NCBI GenBank assembly: GCA_035318505.1
Contig: DATHEQ010000016.1
Location: 1-64,000 of the forward strand
Reading direction: 5' to 3'
Origin: DASWDH01 sp035318505
Lineage (GTDB): Bacteria > Myxococcota_A > Polyangia > Polyangiales > Polyangiaceae
DNA length: 64,000 bases
Numbering within the stretch: the stretch's first letter is position 1; every line of letters starts with the position of its first letter. A program made the position numbers and the translations under genes. Shown here piece by piece: positions 34,927 through 44,539 of the stretch. The notes under the pieces are model-generated. The model was not told the DNA's origin. It saw only the letters and a list, made by a program, of their open reading frames with translations, and made no database searches.

Positions 34927-37900
34927 ATGCGAAACGATTGCATCTTGCGGCTTCGAGCGAGAGCCGCGGTAAAACTCGCTCCTCGCGGCATTGTCATGGC
35001 CGCCTTCGTCGGTCTGCTTGGCTCTCTCGGCGCCTGCGCCGAAGAGCGAGACCCCATCAACCGCGTGCAAGCCGATGCGCTGGCAAAATCGTTCTTCGTG
35101 GGAGCGAAATTGCAGAGCGCCGACGACGACCCCGAGTTCTACAAGCGCGGCACGGTGGTCGACGTCGGGTACGGCGCCGGGCAGAGCGGGCTTTTTACGG
35201 CCACCTACGCGCAGCCGGTGTCGCGCATCCGCTGGGAGATCACGGAAAAGACGCTCAACGCGCGCCTCGCTTACGAGCGCATCAAGGCGACCGACGGCAA
35301 GGGAAACGCCTACGACGGCGTCGAGCGCAAAGTCACCAACGACGGCCAGATCGTCGCCAGTTACGAGATCGATAGCCATTTCGATATTCGGCGCGACTAC
35401 AATCCGCAGACCGGCGAAGAGCTCAACGTCGTCGTCGAAAATGAGAGCGATCGGCCGTGGTACGACCGCGAGCACTTCCGCGTCGACTGGTCGAAGAACC
35501 TCGTCACCGATTCGTACGACTTCGACACTTTGGCCTCTCTCGGCGTCATCGGTGGCGTCAAATACGACGCATTTGCCTATACCGTGCTCGATCCCGAGCA
35601 CCCCGACGCGCCTCATTTCGACGACCAGGCCGGCTATTTCGACGTCACCAACAAGGCGTACGCCACGCCGCAGATCGTCGACCTCTCCGGGCTCGATGCC
35701 GGCGCCGAGCAATACCCGGCTTGCATGCTCTCCAGCTACTTCGAAGGCGGCACCGAACCGTGGGGCAACTGCGGTCCCATCGAAATCACGATTCGCGAGT
35801 CCTACCGCCGCGTGGCGCCGAGCGACTACGAGCCGACCGACCACGACGGGGTCCGATTTCAGGTGCTGGGCGGCTTCAATTTCGACTACCGGCGCAGCTA
35901 TGCGCGCAACTACGGCATCCTCGACCGCGACTGGATGCGCTTTCTGGCGCGATACGACATCTGGGAGCGCAGTCACTACTACGCCGATTCCGACAAGATG
36001 ACGGGTCCGATTGCCTGCGCCACCAAGGCAACCACCGAGGACCCGACGGGGGACCCGGCGGCCGACCCGAATCGCGACGATGACGGCGATGGGACGGCCG
36101 ACGAATGCGCAGGGGCCGGCGTGGGCGCGCATTGCGACGTGTTCACGCAAAAATGCGCGCTGCCCTATCGGCAACGTAAACCGAAGACGATCGCTTGGTA
36201 CATCGCCGGCGACACCACTTTGTTCGAGCCTACCAACTGGGCGGTTCTGGAATGGGACCTCGCACTGCGGACCGCCGTTCAAACGGCTCGGCTCACCGAA
36301 TGCCGCCGTCTCGGGGGCGGCGACGAGTGCAGTACACAGTTCGCGATGTGGACGGGCCAGCAGGAGGACATCGACGAGGCTGCACGCATCGCGCGCGATG
36401 TCGACGTTTGCCGGCGCCAAAACGGCTATGCCGCGCCGTCCTGCGTCGAGCTCGCGCGGTCCGGGGCGTCGGCCGTCGCCGAGGAACGCGGCGCGCCCGA
36501 CGACGCGAGCGCGCGGGCCATCGGGGCGATCGCGGCCATGGATCCCATCGTCGTTCTTTGCCACAACCCGGTCATCGTCGGCGATCACGCGGCCTGCGGC
36601 AAAGCGGGCCTCGCCGCACGGCCCGGCGATCTTCGCTACAACATCGTGCTGAACGTGCAAGCGCCGCAGTCGCCGAGCCCGTGGGGCATCATGGTGGACG
36701 GCAACGACCCGCTCACCGGCGAAAAGGTGGCTGGCTCGATGAACGTGTGGACGCACGTCACCGATCTTGCCGCGCAGCAGCTCGTCGATCTGGTCCGCTA
36801 CGTCAACGGTGAGCTCACGACCGAGCAGATCACCAACGGTTCCTACGTTCGCGACTGGGCCGGTGCGTCGCGGCTCGGGTCGGGTACAGGTCTGCCGCTC
36901 TTGTCCAATGCCGAGGTCGTGGCGCGCCTCGCCGGAGGTACCAAGCTCGACGCCGCCGCGTTCGACGCCTTGACGGGCGGCCCCCGGCTGCCCGAGATCT
37001 CGAAATTCGAGAAGACGGGTAAAGCACGCGCTCTCGACGTGCAGGCACGCAGCGACGTGCCGTCGCCGAGCACGGCCAAGCTGAAAGCGACTTTGAATCG
37101 AGGCCGCGGCAGCGCCGTGGAAGCAGAGCTTCTGAACCCTGCGGTACTGCAGCTCGCCGGTAAGAGCGGGGTCGGCGGTGCCGGAAGAGATATCGGCAAT
37201 GCGTCGCCCCTCGCCATCAATCAACCGCGCCTATGGTCGCGCATTCGTCAGGCGCGCGACAACGCGCTCGCCGCGCGCGGGGCATGCATCGTCAACGAGG
37301 CACCCGAGCCGACGTCTCTCAGCGGCCTCGCCGACATTCTGCGCCAGAAGTTCCCCCCGACGGGCGGCGAATCGGTGAAGGACCGACAAGCGCGTAACGA
37401 ACGGATGTTCCATTACGTGCAGCAGCAGTACCACTATGCCGTCATGGCGCACGAGATGGGCCATTCCGTCGGCCTGCGCCACAACTTCGTCAGTAGCTCG
37501 GCGCCGCTCTTCTACCGACCGCAATACTGGCAACTGCGCACCAAAAATGGCGCCGTGAAGGCGCCGTGCACGAGCGCCGTCGCGGACGGGTCGACCTGTG
37601 TAGGGCCGCGCTATTGGGATCCGCTGACCGACGAAGAGCAGTCCCAGCTCATCACCATGTGGATGCAGTCGTCGGTGATGGACTACGCCGGCGACGTGGC
37701 GCAGGACATGATTGGCCTAGGGGTGACCGATTTCGCTTCGACGCGGTTTTTCTACGGCGACGTCGTCTCGGTCTATACGAACCCCGACTATAAAGCGCGG
37801 ACGTCGATCGGCACGGGTATCACCGCGGCCACCGACAACTTTGGCGGTCTGCTGGGGATCCGATACGGGCTTCGCTCGACCAGCGCGACTGGCGTCGACG

Positions 37901-39855
37901 AATTCAACTACTCGCAGCTGCAAAACAACTACAAGGTGATCAGCAACTGCCGCGCGGTGACGCCTACCGCGCCCCCCGATTGGCCCGAGACGACGCGCGG
38001 CAAATGGCACCCGGTGCTGGACGGACACGTCGTATCCGTCGATGGGCAGCCCACCAAATGCCGCCAGCAGCAGGTCGACTACGTGCCGTACACGCAGCTG
38101 CGCATGCCCACCGCTCCCGAGAACAACGACACTCCGTATCGCGGAAGCCCGAGCGTCGACGGCGCCACCAATCGCGTGCGGGTTCCCTACGCGTTCGGTA
38201 CCGACACTTGGGCGGACATCGGCAACGTATCCGTGTTCCGCCACGACAACGGCGCGGATCCTTACGAACAGGTGCAGTTTCTCATTTCGACCCAAGAAAA
38301 CAGGCACATCTTCGACAACTTCCGGCGCGATCGCACCACCTTCTCGGTGCGCGGAGCCGTCGATCGTTCGTTCGATCGGTACAACGCCAAGCTCCAGGCC
38401 ATCGCTGGCGGAATGGGCTTTCTCGCGTCCATCTACGACGACCTGTCGACCAACCAGGGATACGCGTTCGATTCGGTGTGGCCGATCATCGTCAAGGACG
38501 TCGTGCACGACAACATGATCGCCGCCACGATTGCCTTCGACCATTTTACACGCGAGCTCGCCCGGCCCGAGCCTGGCGAGCATGCCCTGCGCGCGCTCGA
38601 CTTCCACGATCCGGTGCTCCATTCCCTCACCGACCCCGACGACTTTGGATCGAGCGGTCCCATCAACGTTCCGCGCAAGAACGTCATCATCCCCAATGGG
38701 AGCACAGGGTACCTGCGCGACGTCGGTTTCGGCGGTCACCCACTGGAGAATCGGCTGCCCGACAACGCGGGGGAGTTTCGCATCGATTACGTACAGAACG
38801 CGGGCTCTTATTACGACAAGATCAATGTCGCGACGCTGCTGGCCGAGTCGGAGGACCGCTTCATCAGCGAATCCCGCCGCGATTTCTATGATTCACGTTT
38901 TCGTGCCGTGGGCGTTGCCGACGTTCTCGGCGAAGGGTTTCGGCGGGTGATCGCCAATGCGCTGACCGGCGATCGCTCCCTCTTGGCGCCACGCATTGCC
39001 GCGGATGCCAACGGTCAACCTCTGCTCGACCTGCGCGCCGATACAGGTCGCGATCCACTCGCCAACCGTTACCCGGCCTCGCCGCTCGGATGGCCGAGCT
39101 TCTGGTCGCCCAGTGGACCGGAGGTTTGCTTTGCGAGCGGCGGGCGCAACGTCTGTACGAACTATGCGGGTGACGGGGCTTTCGATCCGCTTCTTCCGCC
39201 GACCTCGGTGGCGATCGACCCGCAGATCGGTTGGGAGGTTCAGAAGTTTCTCATCGTGTGGACCGTCACCCACATCAAGGCCAACGAGAAGACGAATTGG
39301 ACCGACATGATGCGGCTCTATCCGCTCGGCGTGACCACCAAGCCGGAGTTCGAGCAGCGCATCGAATGGCAGGATCCGACGTCGGGACAGCTCTATTACG
39401 CGCGCACATTCGGCAGCGAGTGCCTTTACGGCGACGGCAAGAACGGGTGCCAGGGCGGCAAGTGGGTGCAAAAAGGGATCGCAGCGCGCATGCTCGAATA
39501 TGCCAATGAGCTCACCGCGCAGGGCTACAAGCTCGACGTCGCGGGCTATCCGGCGAGCGCCGAGCACGGCGCCGGCTTCAATGCCTACGGTCGAGCGATG
39601 ATCCTCCATCACCCCGATGGCACCCCCATCGTCCTCGCCGATCCAGCGATTCGCAATCTTGCGCCGGATGGGTCCACCCTTACGCCGATTCCCGATTGCG
39701 ATCAGAACCTCGACCCTGCCTGCACGCAGGTGCTCATCAATCAGAACCACTACGCGCACGACCTGCGCGCGTACAAGACGGTACCCGACTACCTTTATCA
39801 AGCCGGCGTTACTTACGGCCTTTTCGATCCGCCCAATAAACTCGGCGCAAACTGA
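34927..39855 (+). CDS. Very large zinc-metalloprotease lipoprotein
   Basis: A 1642-residue exported protease. The N terminus is a lipoprotein signal ending LGSLGAC (Cys37 lipidated); a start at ATG 34996 would shorten it but keep the lipobox. The zinc site is HEMGHSVGLRHN at residues 842-853, an extended HExxHxxGxxH with Glu843 as base, placing it among gluzincin/metzincin-like peptidases of the type annotated as zinc-dependent metalloprotease in myxobacteria. The first 800 residues are beta-rich with no recognised domain, and the 790 residues after the site contain further conserved-looking blocks. It is probably outer-membrane or surface attached and degrades extracellular protein. Its 3' end overlaps the Kir-channel gene on the other strand by 43 nt. 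Confidence 0.85.
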   Translation: MRNDCILRLRARAAVKLAPRGIVMAAFVGLLGSLGACAEERDPINRVQADALAKSFFVGAKLQSADDDPEFYKRGTVVDVGYGAGQSGLFTATYAQPVSRIRWEITEKTLNARLAYERIKATDGKGNAYDGVERKVTNDGQIVASYEIDSHFDIRRDYNPQTGEELNVVVENESDRPWYDREHFRVDWSKNLVTDSYDFDTLASLGVIGGVKYDAFAYTVLDPEHPDAPHFDDQAGYFDVTNKAYATPQIVDLSGLDAGAEQYPACMLSSYFEGGTEPWGNCGPIEITIRESYRRVAPSDYEPTDHDGVRFQVLGGFNFDYRRSYARNYGILDRDWMRFLARYDIWERSHYYADSDKMTGPIACATKATTEDPTGDPAADPNRDDDGDGTADECAGAGVGAHCDVFTQKCALPYRQRKPKTIAWYIAGDTTLFEPTNWAVLEWDLALRTAVQTARLTECRRLGGGDECSTQFAMWTGQQEDIDEAARIARDVDVCRRQNGYAAPSCVELARSGASAVAEERGAPDDASARAIGAIAAMDPIVVLCHNPVIVGDHAACGKAGLAARPGDLRYNIVLNVQAPQSPSPWGIMVDGNDPLTGEKVAGSMNVWTHVTDLAAQQLVDLVRYVNGELTTEQITNGSYVRDWAGASRLGSGTGLPLLSNAEVVARLAGGTKLDAAAFDALTGGPRLPEISKFEKTGKARALDVQARSDVPSPSTAKLKATLNRGRGSAVEAELLNPAVLQLAGKSGVGGAGRDIGNASPLAINQPRLWSRIRQARDNALAARGACIVNEAPEPTSLSGLADILRQKFPPTGGESVKDRQARNERMFHYVQQQYHYAVMAHEMGHSVGLRHNFVSSSAPLFYRPQYWQLRTKNGAVKAPCTSAVADGSTCVGPRYWDPLTDEEQSQLITMWMQSSVMDYAGDVAQDMIGLGVTDFASTRFFYGDVVSVYTNPDYKARTSIGTGITAATDNFGGLLGIRYGLRSTSATGVDEFNYSQLQNNYKVISNCRAVTPTAPPDWPETTRGKWHPVLDGHVVSVDGQPTKCRQQQVDYVPYTQLRMPTAPENNDTPYRGSPSVDGATNRVRVPYAFGTDTWADIGNVSVFRHDNGADPYEQVQFLISTQENRHIFDNFRRDRTTFSVRGAVDRSFDRYNAKLQAIAGGMGFLASIYDDLSTNQGYAFDSVWPIIVKDVVHDNMIAATIAFDHFTRELARPEPGEHALRALDFHDPVLHSLTDPDDFGSSGPINVPRKNVIIPNGSTGYLRDVGFGGHPLENRLPDNAGEFRIDYVQNAGSYYDKINVATLLAESEDRFISESRRDFYDSRFRAVGVADVLGEGFRRVIANALTGDRSLLAPRIAADANGQPLLDLRADTGRDPLANRYPASPLGWPSFWSPSGPEVCFASGGRNVCTNYAGDGAFDPLLPPTSVAIDPQIGWEVQKFLIVWTVTHIKANEKTNWTDMMRLYPLGVTTKPEFEQRIEWQDPTSGQLYYARTFGSECLYGDGKNGCQGGKWVQKGIAARMLEYANELTAQGYKLDVAGYPASAEHGAGFNAYGRAMILHHPDGTPIVLADPAIRNLAPDGSTLTPIPDCDQNLDPACTQVLINQNHYAHDLRAYKTVPDYLYQAGVTYGLFDPPNKLGAN

Positions 39856-40817
39856 ACCGGCGTCGTCGCGGCGATGCTCGGGGCGGGCATGCCGTTGCTG
39901 TCGGCGCTTTCTGCGCTCGGTTGGCGCTCTGCACATGGCACCGTGTGATCGAAGCGGGTCATGTCGACCAAGATTCGTCCGTCCGGCAAGCGACTCAGCA
40001 TGTCGGCGTGGCGCTCGTCCCAGCGGATATGGATGTCTTCATAAGTGTGCTGCGCATGGAGCATCTGGCCGGATGTCTCGTCGACCCCGCTCAGCGTGAG
40101 TAAGAACTCGCCTTCGATCGCTTTCAGCGAGGTCGGTGTCGCCGCGTGAAGCGGGCTTTTCTCGTCGATCGCGTGCATCACCGTCCACGCGCGCGATAGC
40201 GCCGGGATACGTTCACGCTCGAGCTTGAGGTCGTACATGCGGTACATCTCGATCCCCTCCGCCGTCTTCTCCGAGCGTGAGAACACCACGCGGATGAGCG
40301 CGTCCATCACCTGCGACGAGCGTTCGTGACCGATGCGGATCATCAACGTCGGTACGCCGTTCATCGGGTTGATCACCGCGGTCTTTGCGAATCGCACGCG
40401 CGCCCGCAGTGTGCTGAACTTCGTAAAGAGAAGACCGGTCGACAAGGCGACGACGAACACCCCGGCAATGGCTTCCGCGGTGGTGAGCACGTGCGCGCCG
40501 AACGACACCGGGTACATCGACCCGTACCCGATGGTGCCCATGGTCTGCACGCTGAAGAAAAAGAGATCGGAGAAGCTGTGCGCGCCGGCCACGCCGCCGA
40601 CGCGAAGGTACGCGATTGCAAAGAGCACGTTGACGACAAGAAACCCGCAAGCGATGGTCGCCAGGTTGAACCACCACGGCGCGCGCAGCATGAGGTGATA
40701 CCAGTCGCCGCCGATCGACCGTTTGAACCCGCGTATCTCGAAAAAGGGGGACTCCGGCCGTCTCCAGAAAAGCGCCATACGAGGAGTTTGGCGCTTTTTG
40801 CGGCGCTCGCGCAACAT
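39813..40817 (-). CDS. Inward-rectifier-type potassium channel (KirBac-like)
   Basis: A 334-residue tetrameric K+ channel subunit. TM1 is ATIACGFLVVNVLFAIAYL; the pore helix and filter are FSVQTMGTIGYGSM with the K+ filter TIGYG; TM2 is TTAEAIAGVFVVALSTGLLF. An amphipathic slide-helix region precedes TM1. The C-terminal half is the cytoplasmic beta-rich Kir domain (LMIRIGHERSSQVMDALIRVV; LTLSGVDETSGQMLHAQHTY). The extreme C terminus is disordered. It follows the TauE/SafE gene by 12 nt on the same strand, so it appears to be the third gene of a YceI-TauE-Kir operon. Gating ligands are unknown. Confidence 0.93.
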   Translation of the reverse strand: MLRERRKKRQTPRMALFWRRPESPFFEIRGFKRSIGGDWYHLMLRAPWWFNLATIACGFLVVNVLFAIAYLRVGGVAGAHSFSDLFFFSVQTMGTIGYGSMYPVSFGAHVLTTAEAIAGVFVVALSTGLLFTKFSTLRARVRFAKTAVINPMNGVPTLMIRIGHERSSQVMDALIRVVFSRSEKTAEGIEMYRMYDLKLERERIPALSRAWTVMHAIDEKSPLHAATPTSLKAIEGEFLLTLSGVDETSGQMLHAQHTYEDIHIRWDERHADMLSRLPDGRILVDMTRFDHTVPCAERQPSAESADSNGMPAPSIAATTPVQFAPSLLGGSKRP

Positions 40818-40829
40818 CGCCCCTGATTT

Positions 40830-41675
40830 TCAGGGGGGCGCCGTGTCGCCCGGATGCCCTCCGTTTTCGACCGCTGGTTCTGCCTTGGTCGCCAGGGGTC
40901 GGAGCAGCGTGTAGACGCCGATGGCGAGTCCAATGACGACGATGGCACGCCGAGCCCAAATGGGGCCGACCTTCTGGGCAACGCCGGCGGACAAATACCC
41001 GCCGGCCACGGCGGAAGCCATCATGATCAAGGCGAGCGACCATCGCACTTGTCCGCTGAGAGCGAAGGTGATCCCAGCCACGCCATTGATGGCGACGGCC
41101 GAAATGTTTTTGAGGCGGTTCATCTGGTGGATGTCGCTCTGTCCCATGAAACCCATGGTCGCGAGCATGAGGATGCCGATTCCCGCCCCGAAGAAGCCGC
41201 CGTACACGGCGATGAAGAACTGCACCGTGGCGACAGCGAAGCGCTGGCGTAACGGGGGAGGGGTCGGGCGTGGGGCGCGGGAGCGGCGCGTGCTCCAGCG
41301 ACGCAGCGGTTCCTGCGCGATGAAGAGACCCACTGCGCCGAACAGGAGCCAAGGCACCAGCCGACTGAACACGCGATCGCCGCTTTTGACGACCAAGAGC
41401 GCGCCGATGGCACCACCGAAGAAGCTCGGTACCGCGAACCAAAGCGTATCGGTTCGATCGCTGCCGCCGACCGAGCGCCGGTAACCCCAGAACGATGCAA
41501 ACGAACCTGGAACCAAGGCCACGGTGCTCGTCGCGTTGGCGGCGACTGGCGTGACGTGGGCTGCGAGCAGACTGGGAAAGGTGAGAAGCGTCCCACCGCC
41601 GGCGACCGAGTTGATGAATCCGGCGGCGAACGCGGCCACCATCAGCAAAAGGAGATGCATACCTGGCGGCGTCAC
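40830..41675 (-). CDS. TauE/SafE-family membrane permease
   Basis: A 281-residue integral membrane protein of the sulfite-exporter TauE/SafE family (anion/organosulfur export). About eight transmembrane helices are predicted. The family's N-terminal motif is AGFINSVAGGGTLLTFPSLL and the second-half repeat is FIAVYGGFFGAGIGILML, the usual inverted duplication. The start is GTG 41675, which overlaps the YceI stop as GTGA, so it is translationally coupled; an ATG lies five codons in (41660). The substrate is not determined. Confidence 0.9.
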   Translation of the reverse strand: MTPPGMHLLLLMVAAFAAGFINSVAGGGTLLTFPSLLAAHVTPVAANATSTVALVPGSFASFWGYRRSVGGSDRTDTLWFAVPSFFGGAIGALLVVKSGDRVFSRLVPWLLFGAVGLFIAQEPLRRWSTRRSRAPRPTPPPLRQRFAVATVQFFIAVYGGFFGAGIGILMLATMGFMGQSDIHQMNRLKNISAVAINGVAGITFALSGQVRWSLALIMMASAVAGGYLSAGVAQKVGPIWARRAIVVIGLAIGVYTLLRPLATKAEPAVENGGHPGDTAPP

Positions 41676-42376
41676 TCCGTCGTTCGTGCGTCGGCCGCCG
41701 AAGCTCCTTCGCCTTTCGCCGCTTCCGCTCGGGCGGGCTCGGCGTGAATCACGAGCTTGATGGATACGTCGTCGCGGATCAGATCGTCGGGCATGCCGGG
41801 ATAGACGATGCCGTAGTCCTTGCGGTTGATGGTGAACTCTCCCTCCGCATCGACGGCGCCGGGCAGAACTTTGATCGTCACCGGAAACGTGAGCGGCTTG
41901 GTGACGCCGTGGAGCTCGAGCTTGCCTGTGACGTTGTACTTGGATGGTGTGCCGCTCGGCCTGATGTTCGTCGAGTTGAAGGTTGCTTTGGGGAATTTCG
42001 CGACGTCGAAAAAGTCACCGCTCTTCAAATGGCCGGAGAGCTTCTCCGCGTCGGTGGTGAGGCTGCTGAGATCGATGTTCACTTGAACGGCGCTCATCAG
42101 CGGGTCGGCGTTGACGAGACCGATCGTGCCTTCGAAAGCACCGAACGAGCCGTCGTGCTTTTTCGACACCTTCGCGGCCGAAAAAGCGACCTGGGACTTT
42201 GGCGGAGCGAATTTGTAAAAGACCGCTTTGGCTCCGGGAGGGGGTACCTGGGCGGTCCCTTCGAGGGCCACCGCAGCGGGTTTTTCAGAGGACTGGCCCT
42301 TGTCACATCCGATGGCGACTAGCGACACGGCGGCGCCCGACGCCAAGAGGCCTAGCAACATGGTGACTTTGCTCAT
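41672..42376 (-). CDS. YceI-family lipocalin-like lipoprotein
   Basis: A 234-residue periplasmic or outer-membrane lipoprotein. The N-terminal signal ends SLVAIGC with Cys24 lipidated, a variation on YceI proteins, which are usually soluble periplasmic. Residues about 50-215 are a YceI beta-barrel: SQVAFSAAKVSKKHDGSFGAF, then VQVNIDLSSLTTDAEKLSGHLKS (42039-42107), DFFDVAKFPKATF, GKLELHGVTKPLTFPVTI and FTINRKDYGI. YceI barrels bind isoprenoid quinones or other amphiphiles. It is first in an apparent operon with the TauE/SafE and Kir genes. It is divergent from the GH43 lipoprotein gene. Confidence 0.92.
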   Translation of the reverse strand: MSKVTMLLGLLASGAAVSLVAIGCDKGQSSEKPAAVALEGTAQVPPPGAKAVFYKFAPPKSQVAFSAAKVSKKHDGSFGAFEGTIGLVNADPLMSAVQVNIDLSSLTTDAEKLSGHLKSGDFFDVAKFPKATFNSTNIRPSGTPSKYNVTGKLELHGVTKPLTFPVTIKVLPGAVDAEGEFTINRKDYGIVYPGMPDDLIRDDVSIKLVIHAEPARAEAAKGEGASAADARTTE

Positions 42377-42567
42377 GGTTGGCGCGACGGTATCGCCGGA
42401 TTCGCGGCGTCGTCAATCCCGCGCGCCCGTCGGTACGACAGTTTTCCGCGCGGGCGAGAACGCTGCGACGCGCTTTTTGACTTCGTCGAGCCGATGCGGA
42501 CGTGCTTGGCGACTATTGTGCATAGGTGATCGCTCCTCGGCGGCTCATCTCACTTAAAGGCGGCCCC

Positions 42568-43956
42568 ATGGTTTCGATCCTACGGAAAGCGCCACGCTTA
42601 GAATTCCTTCTCGCCGCCGCGGTGATCAGCTGTTCGACCGGAGGCGGTAACACGAGCGCCGGCACGACCGGTGGCGGCGCCGGCGGTGCGTCGTCGACCG
42701 GCGGCGCTGCGGGCACGACGGGAAGCGGAGCGCGCGGTGGCACGGCGGGCAACGAGGGAACCGGCGGCGCCGGCGCGGCAGGAGGCGCTGCCGGCACGGG
42801 GGGTACCGGTGCGAGCGGTGGAGCTCCTCCGACGGACGCGGCCGGGGGAACCGGTGGCATGGTGCGCGACGCCAGCGGCGGCTCCGGCGGCGCAAATGAT
42901 GCGAGCGCCGATAACGGTACGACGCCGCGCGACGGCAGTGCGGGGAGCTCGACCGCGGATGCCGCGCGCGGCGACGCTCCCGCTGATGCCGCTCCGATGG
43001 AAGGCGGTGCACGCGTCGACGCGCCTCCTGGCGGATTTTCGGACGCGCGATCCACGACGCACCTCGACATCCCGGTGCACGATCCCGCCGTCATCTGGGA
43101 CGGCGCACGCTACAGTCTTTTCGCGACGGGCGGCACGCTCGGTATTCGCAATTCGTCGAACTTGCTGCAGTGGAGCAATGCCGGCAGCGTGTTCTCCGCC
43201 ATGCCGGCGTGGGTGACGGCGGCGCTAGGAGCCGATCCGCGCGACCTTTGGGCGCCCGATGTCAGTTTCTTCAACGGCAAATATCACGTCTACTTCGCCG
43301 GCTCGACGTTCGGCTCCAATCGATCGGTGATCGGTCTCGCGACCAATGCCGTCCTCGATCGCACGAGTGCGAGCTACGCGTGGGTCGACGAAGGCTTGGT
43401 GGTCGAGTCGGTCTCCAGCAACAACTACAACGCCATCGATCCCAACGTGAGCTTCGACGAAACGGGCACCCCGTGGCTCTCGTTCGGCTCGTTCTGGGAC
43501 GGCATCAAAATGCGGCGGCTCGACGCGGCTTCCGGCAAGCTCGCGGCCAGCGACCCCACGCTCTATTCGCTGGCCTCGCGCGGCGGCGGCGCCATCGAAG
43601 CGCCTTCTGTCATCGCGCAGGGTGGCTACTATTATCTCTTCGTCTCCTTCGATGCGTGCTGCAAAGGCGCGAGCAGCACGTACCGCACCATGGTAGGCCG
43701 GGCGACCAGCATCACCGGCCCCTATGTCGACCGCGCTGGTGCGCAAATGATGAAGGGCGCTGCTGAAGAGCTGCTCGTCAGCACGGGTCGCTACGTGGGG
43801 CCGGGCGGCGGCACGGCATACCGCGACGGCGCCCTCTATTTTTACGCCTATCACTATTACGACACGCAGGATAACGGCGCCTCGAAGCTCTCGATCCGCC
43901 CCATCTCCTTTGCCGCCGATGGATGGCCGAAGCTCGAGGAGCCGCTCTTTCCGTAA
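42568..43956 (+). CDS. GH43-type arabinanase lipoprotein with Gly-rich linker
   Basis: A 462-residue lipoprotein. The lipobox is in LLAAAVISCSTGG; the start at ATG 42568 has AAGGCGG upstream. Residues about 25-150 are a Gly/Ala/Ser/Thr linker ending in Asp-rich stretches. The remaining 310 residues are a five-bladed propeller of glycoside hydrolase family 43, close to endo-1,5-alpha-L-arabinanases: HDPAVIWDG (catalytic base Asp), RDLWAPDVSFFNGKYHVYF, NAIDPNVSFDETG (pKa-modulating Asp), and EAPSVIAQGGYYYLF (acid Glu). All three acidic residues are present. It probably cleaves arabinan of plant pectin at the cell surface. Divergent from YceI. Confidence 0.9.
   Translation: MVSILRKAPRLEFLLAAAVISCSTGGGNTSAGTTGGGAGGASSTGGAAGTTGSGARGGTAGNEGTGGAGAAGGAAGTGGTGASGGAPPTDAAGGTGGMVRDASGGSGGANDASADNGTTPRDGSAGSSTADAARGDAPADAAPMEGGARVDAPPGGFSDARSTTHLDIPVHDPAVIWDGARYSLFATGGTLGIRNSSNLLQWSNAGSVFSAMPAWVTAALGADPRDLWAPDVSFFNGKYHVYFAGSTFGSNRSVIGLATNAVLDRTSASYAWVDEGLVVESVSSNNYNAIDPNVSFDETGTPWLSFGSFWDGIKMRRLDAASGKLAASDPTLYSLASRGGGAIEAPSVIAQGGYYYLFVSFDACCKGASSTYRTMVGRATSITGPYVDRAGAQMMKGAAEELLVSTGRYVGPGGGTAYRDGALYFYAYHYYDTQDNGASKLSIRPISFAADGWPKLEEPLFP
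42640..42990 (+). repeat. Low-complexity Gly/Ala linker coding region in the GH43 lipoprotein
   Basis: GC-rich codons for Gly, Ala, Thr and Ser without a fixed period; shared style with the linkers at 25165-25580 and around 27180-27640. Confidence 0.8.
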
Positions 43957-43987
43957 TGCCTGCGCAGAACCCGCGCCGCGGCCGCAA

Positions 43988-44479
43988 TCAATCGAGCATC
44001 GGTTCCAAGACGACGACGGGGATCGGACGGTCGGTCCATGCTTGGTACGTCGCGAAGTCCGCATAAAGCGCGACCAGGCGAGGCCAGAGGGTCGCGTGTT
44101 CCTCGGGGTTGGCCACGCGGGCGCGCATCGGCCGAACGCGAGCACCAACCTGCACTTTGACCTTCGGGTTTTGGGTCAAGTTCAAAAACCATTGAGGGTC
44201 CTTCGGCATCCCTCCTTGCGACCCCACGATGACGATGCGCTCACCGTCCTCGAGGTAAAGGAGCGGCGTCGTCTTGGGTTCTCCCGATTTTCGGCCGATC
44301 GTGGTGAGGAGCAGAACGGGCACGCCACGCGGAAAGGCGGCGCCGATGCGCCACTTGTTGCCTAGTTTCCCGCGCGTTTTCCGATAAACCCAAACGTGGG
44401 CCTGGGAGTAGAGGCGGAGCAGCTTCGGCACCATGGGGTGATCGAGGCCGGGGGGTCGTCGCGTCGCGTCCATTCGCAT
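43988..44479 (-). CDS. DDN-family deazaflavin (F420)-type nitroreductase-like protein
   Basis: A 163-residue member of the split-barrel DDN family, named for the Mycobacterium F420H2-dependent nitroreductase. Diagnostic stretches are LLTTIGRKSGEPKTTPLLYL, ERIVIVGSQGG and PQWFLNLTQNPKVKVQVG. F420 use is family knowledge for actinobacterial members; whether this organism makes F420 is unknown. It lies 60 nt downstream of the STAS-like gene on the same strand and may be co-transcribed. Confidence 0.85.
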   Translation of the reverse strand: MRMDATRRPPGLDHPMVPKLLRLYSQAHVWVYRKTRGKLGNKWRIGAAFPRGVPVLLLTTIGRKSGEPKTTPLLYLEDGERIVIVGSQGGMPKDPQWFLNLTQNPKVKVQVGARVRPMRARVANPEEHATLWPRLVALYADFATYQAWTDRPIPVVVLEPMLD

Positions 44480-44539
44480 TTCTCCGAGGGCCGTCGCCCA
44501 ATGGAACGCGTTCTATCGCATTGCGCCGGGCGCGTCGAC

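Noticed and set aside
34918..37224. A 768-residue minus-strand open frame
   Set aside because: It is exactly antisense to the first half of the metalloprotease gene, has strongly skewed Arg/Val/Asp content and shows no domain.
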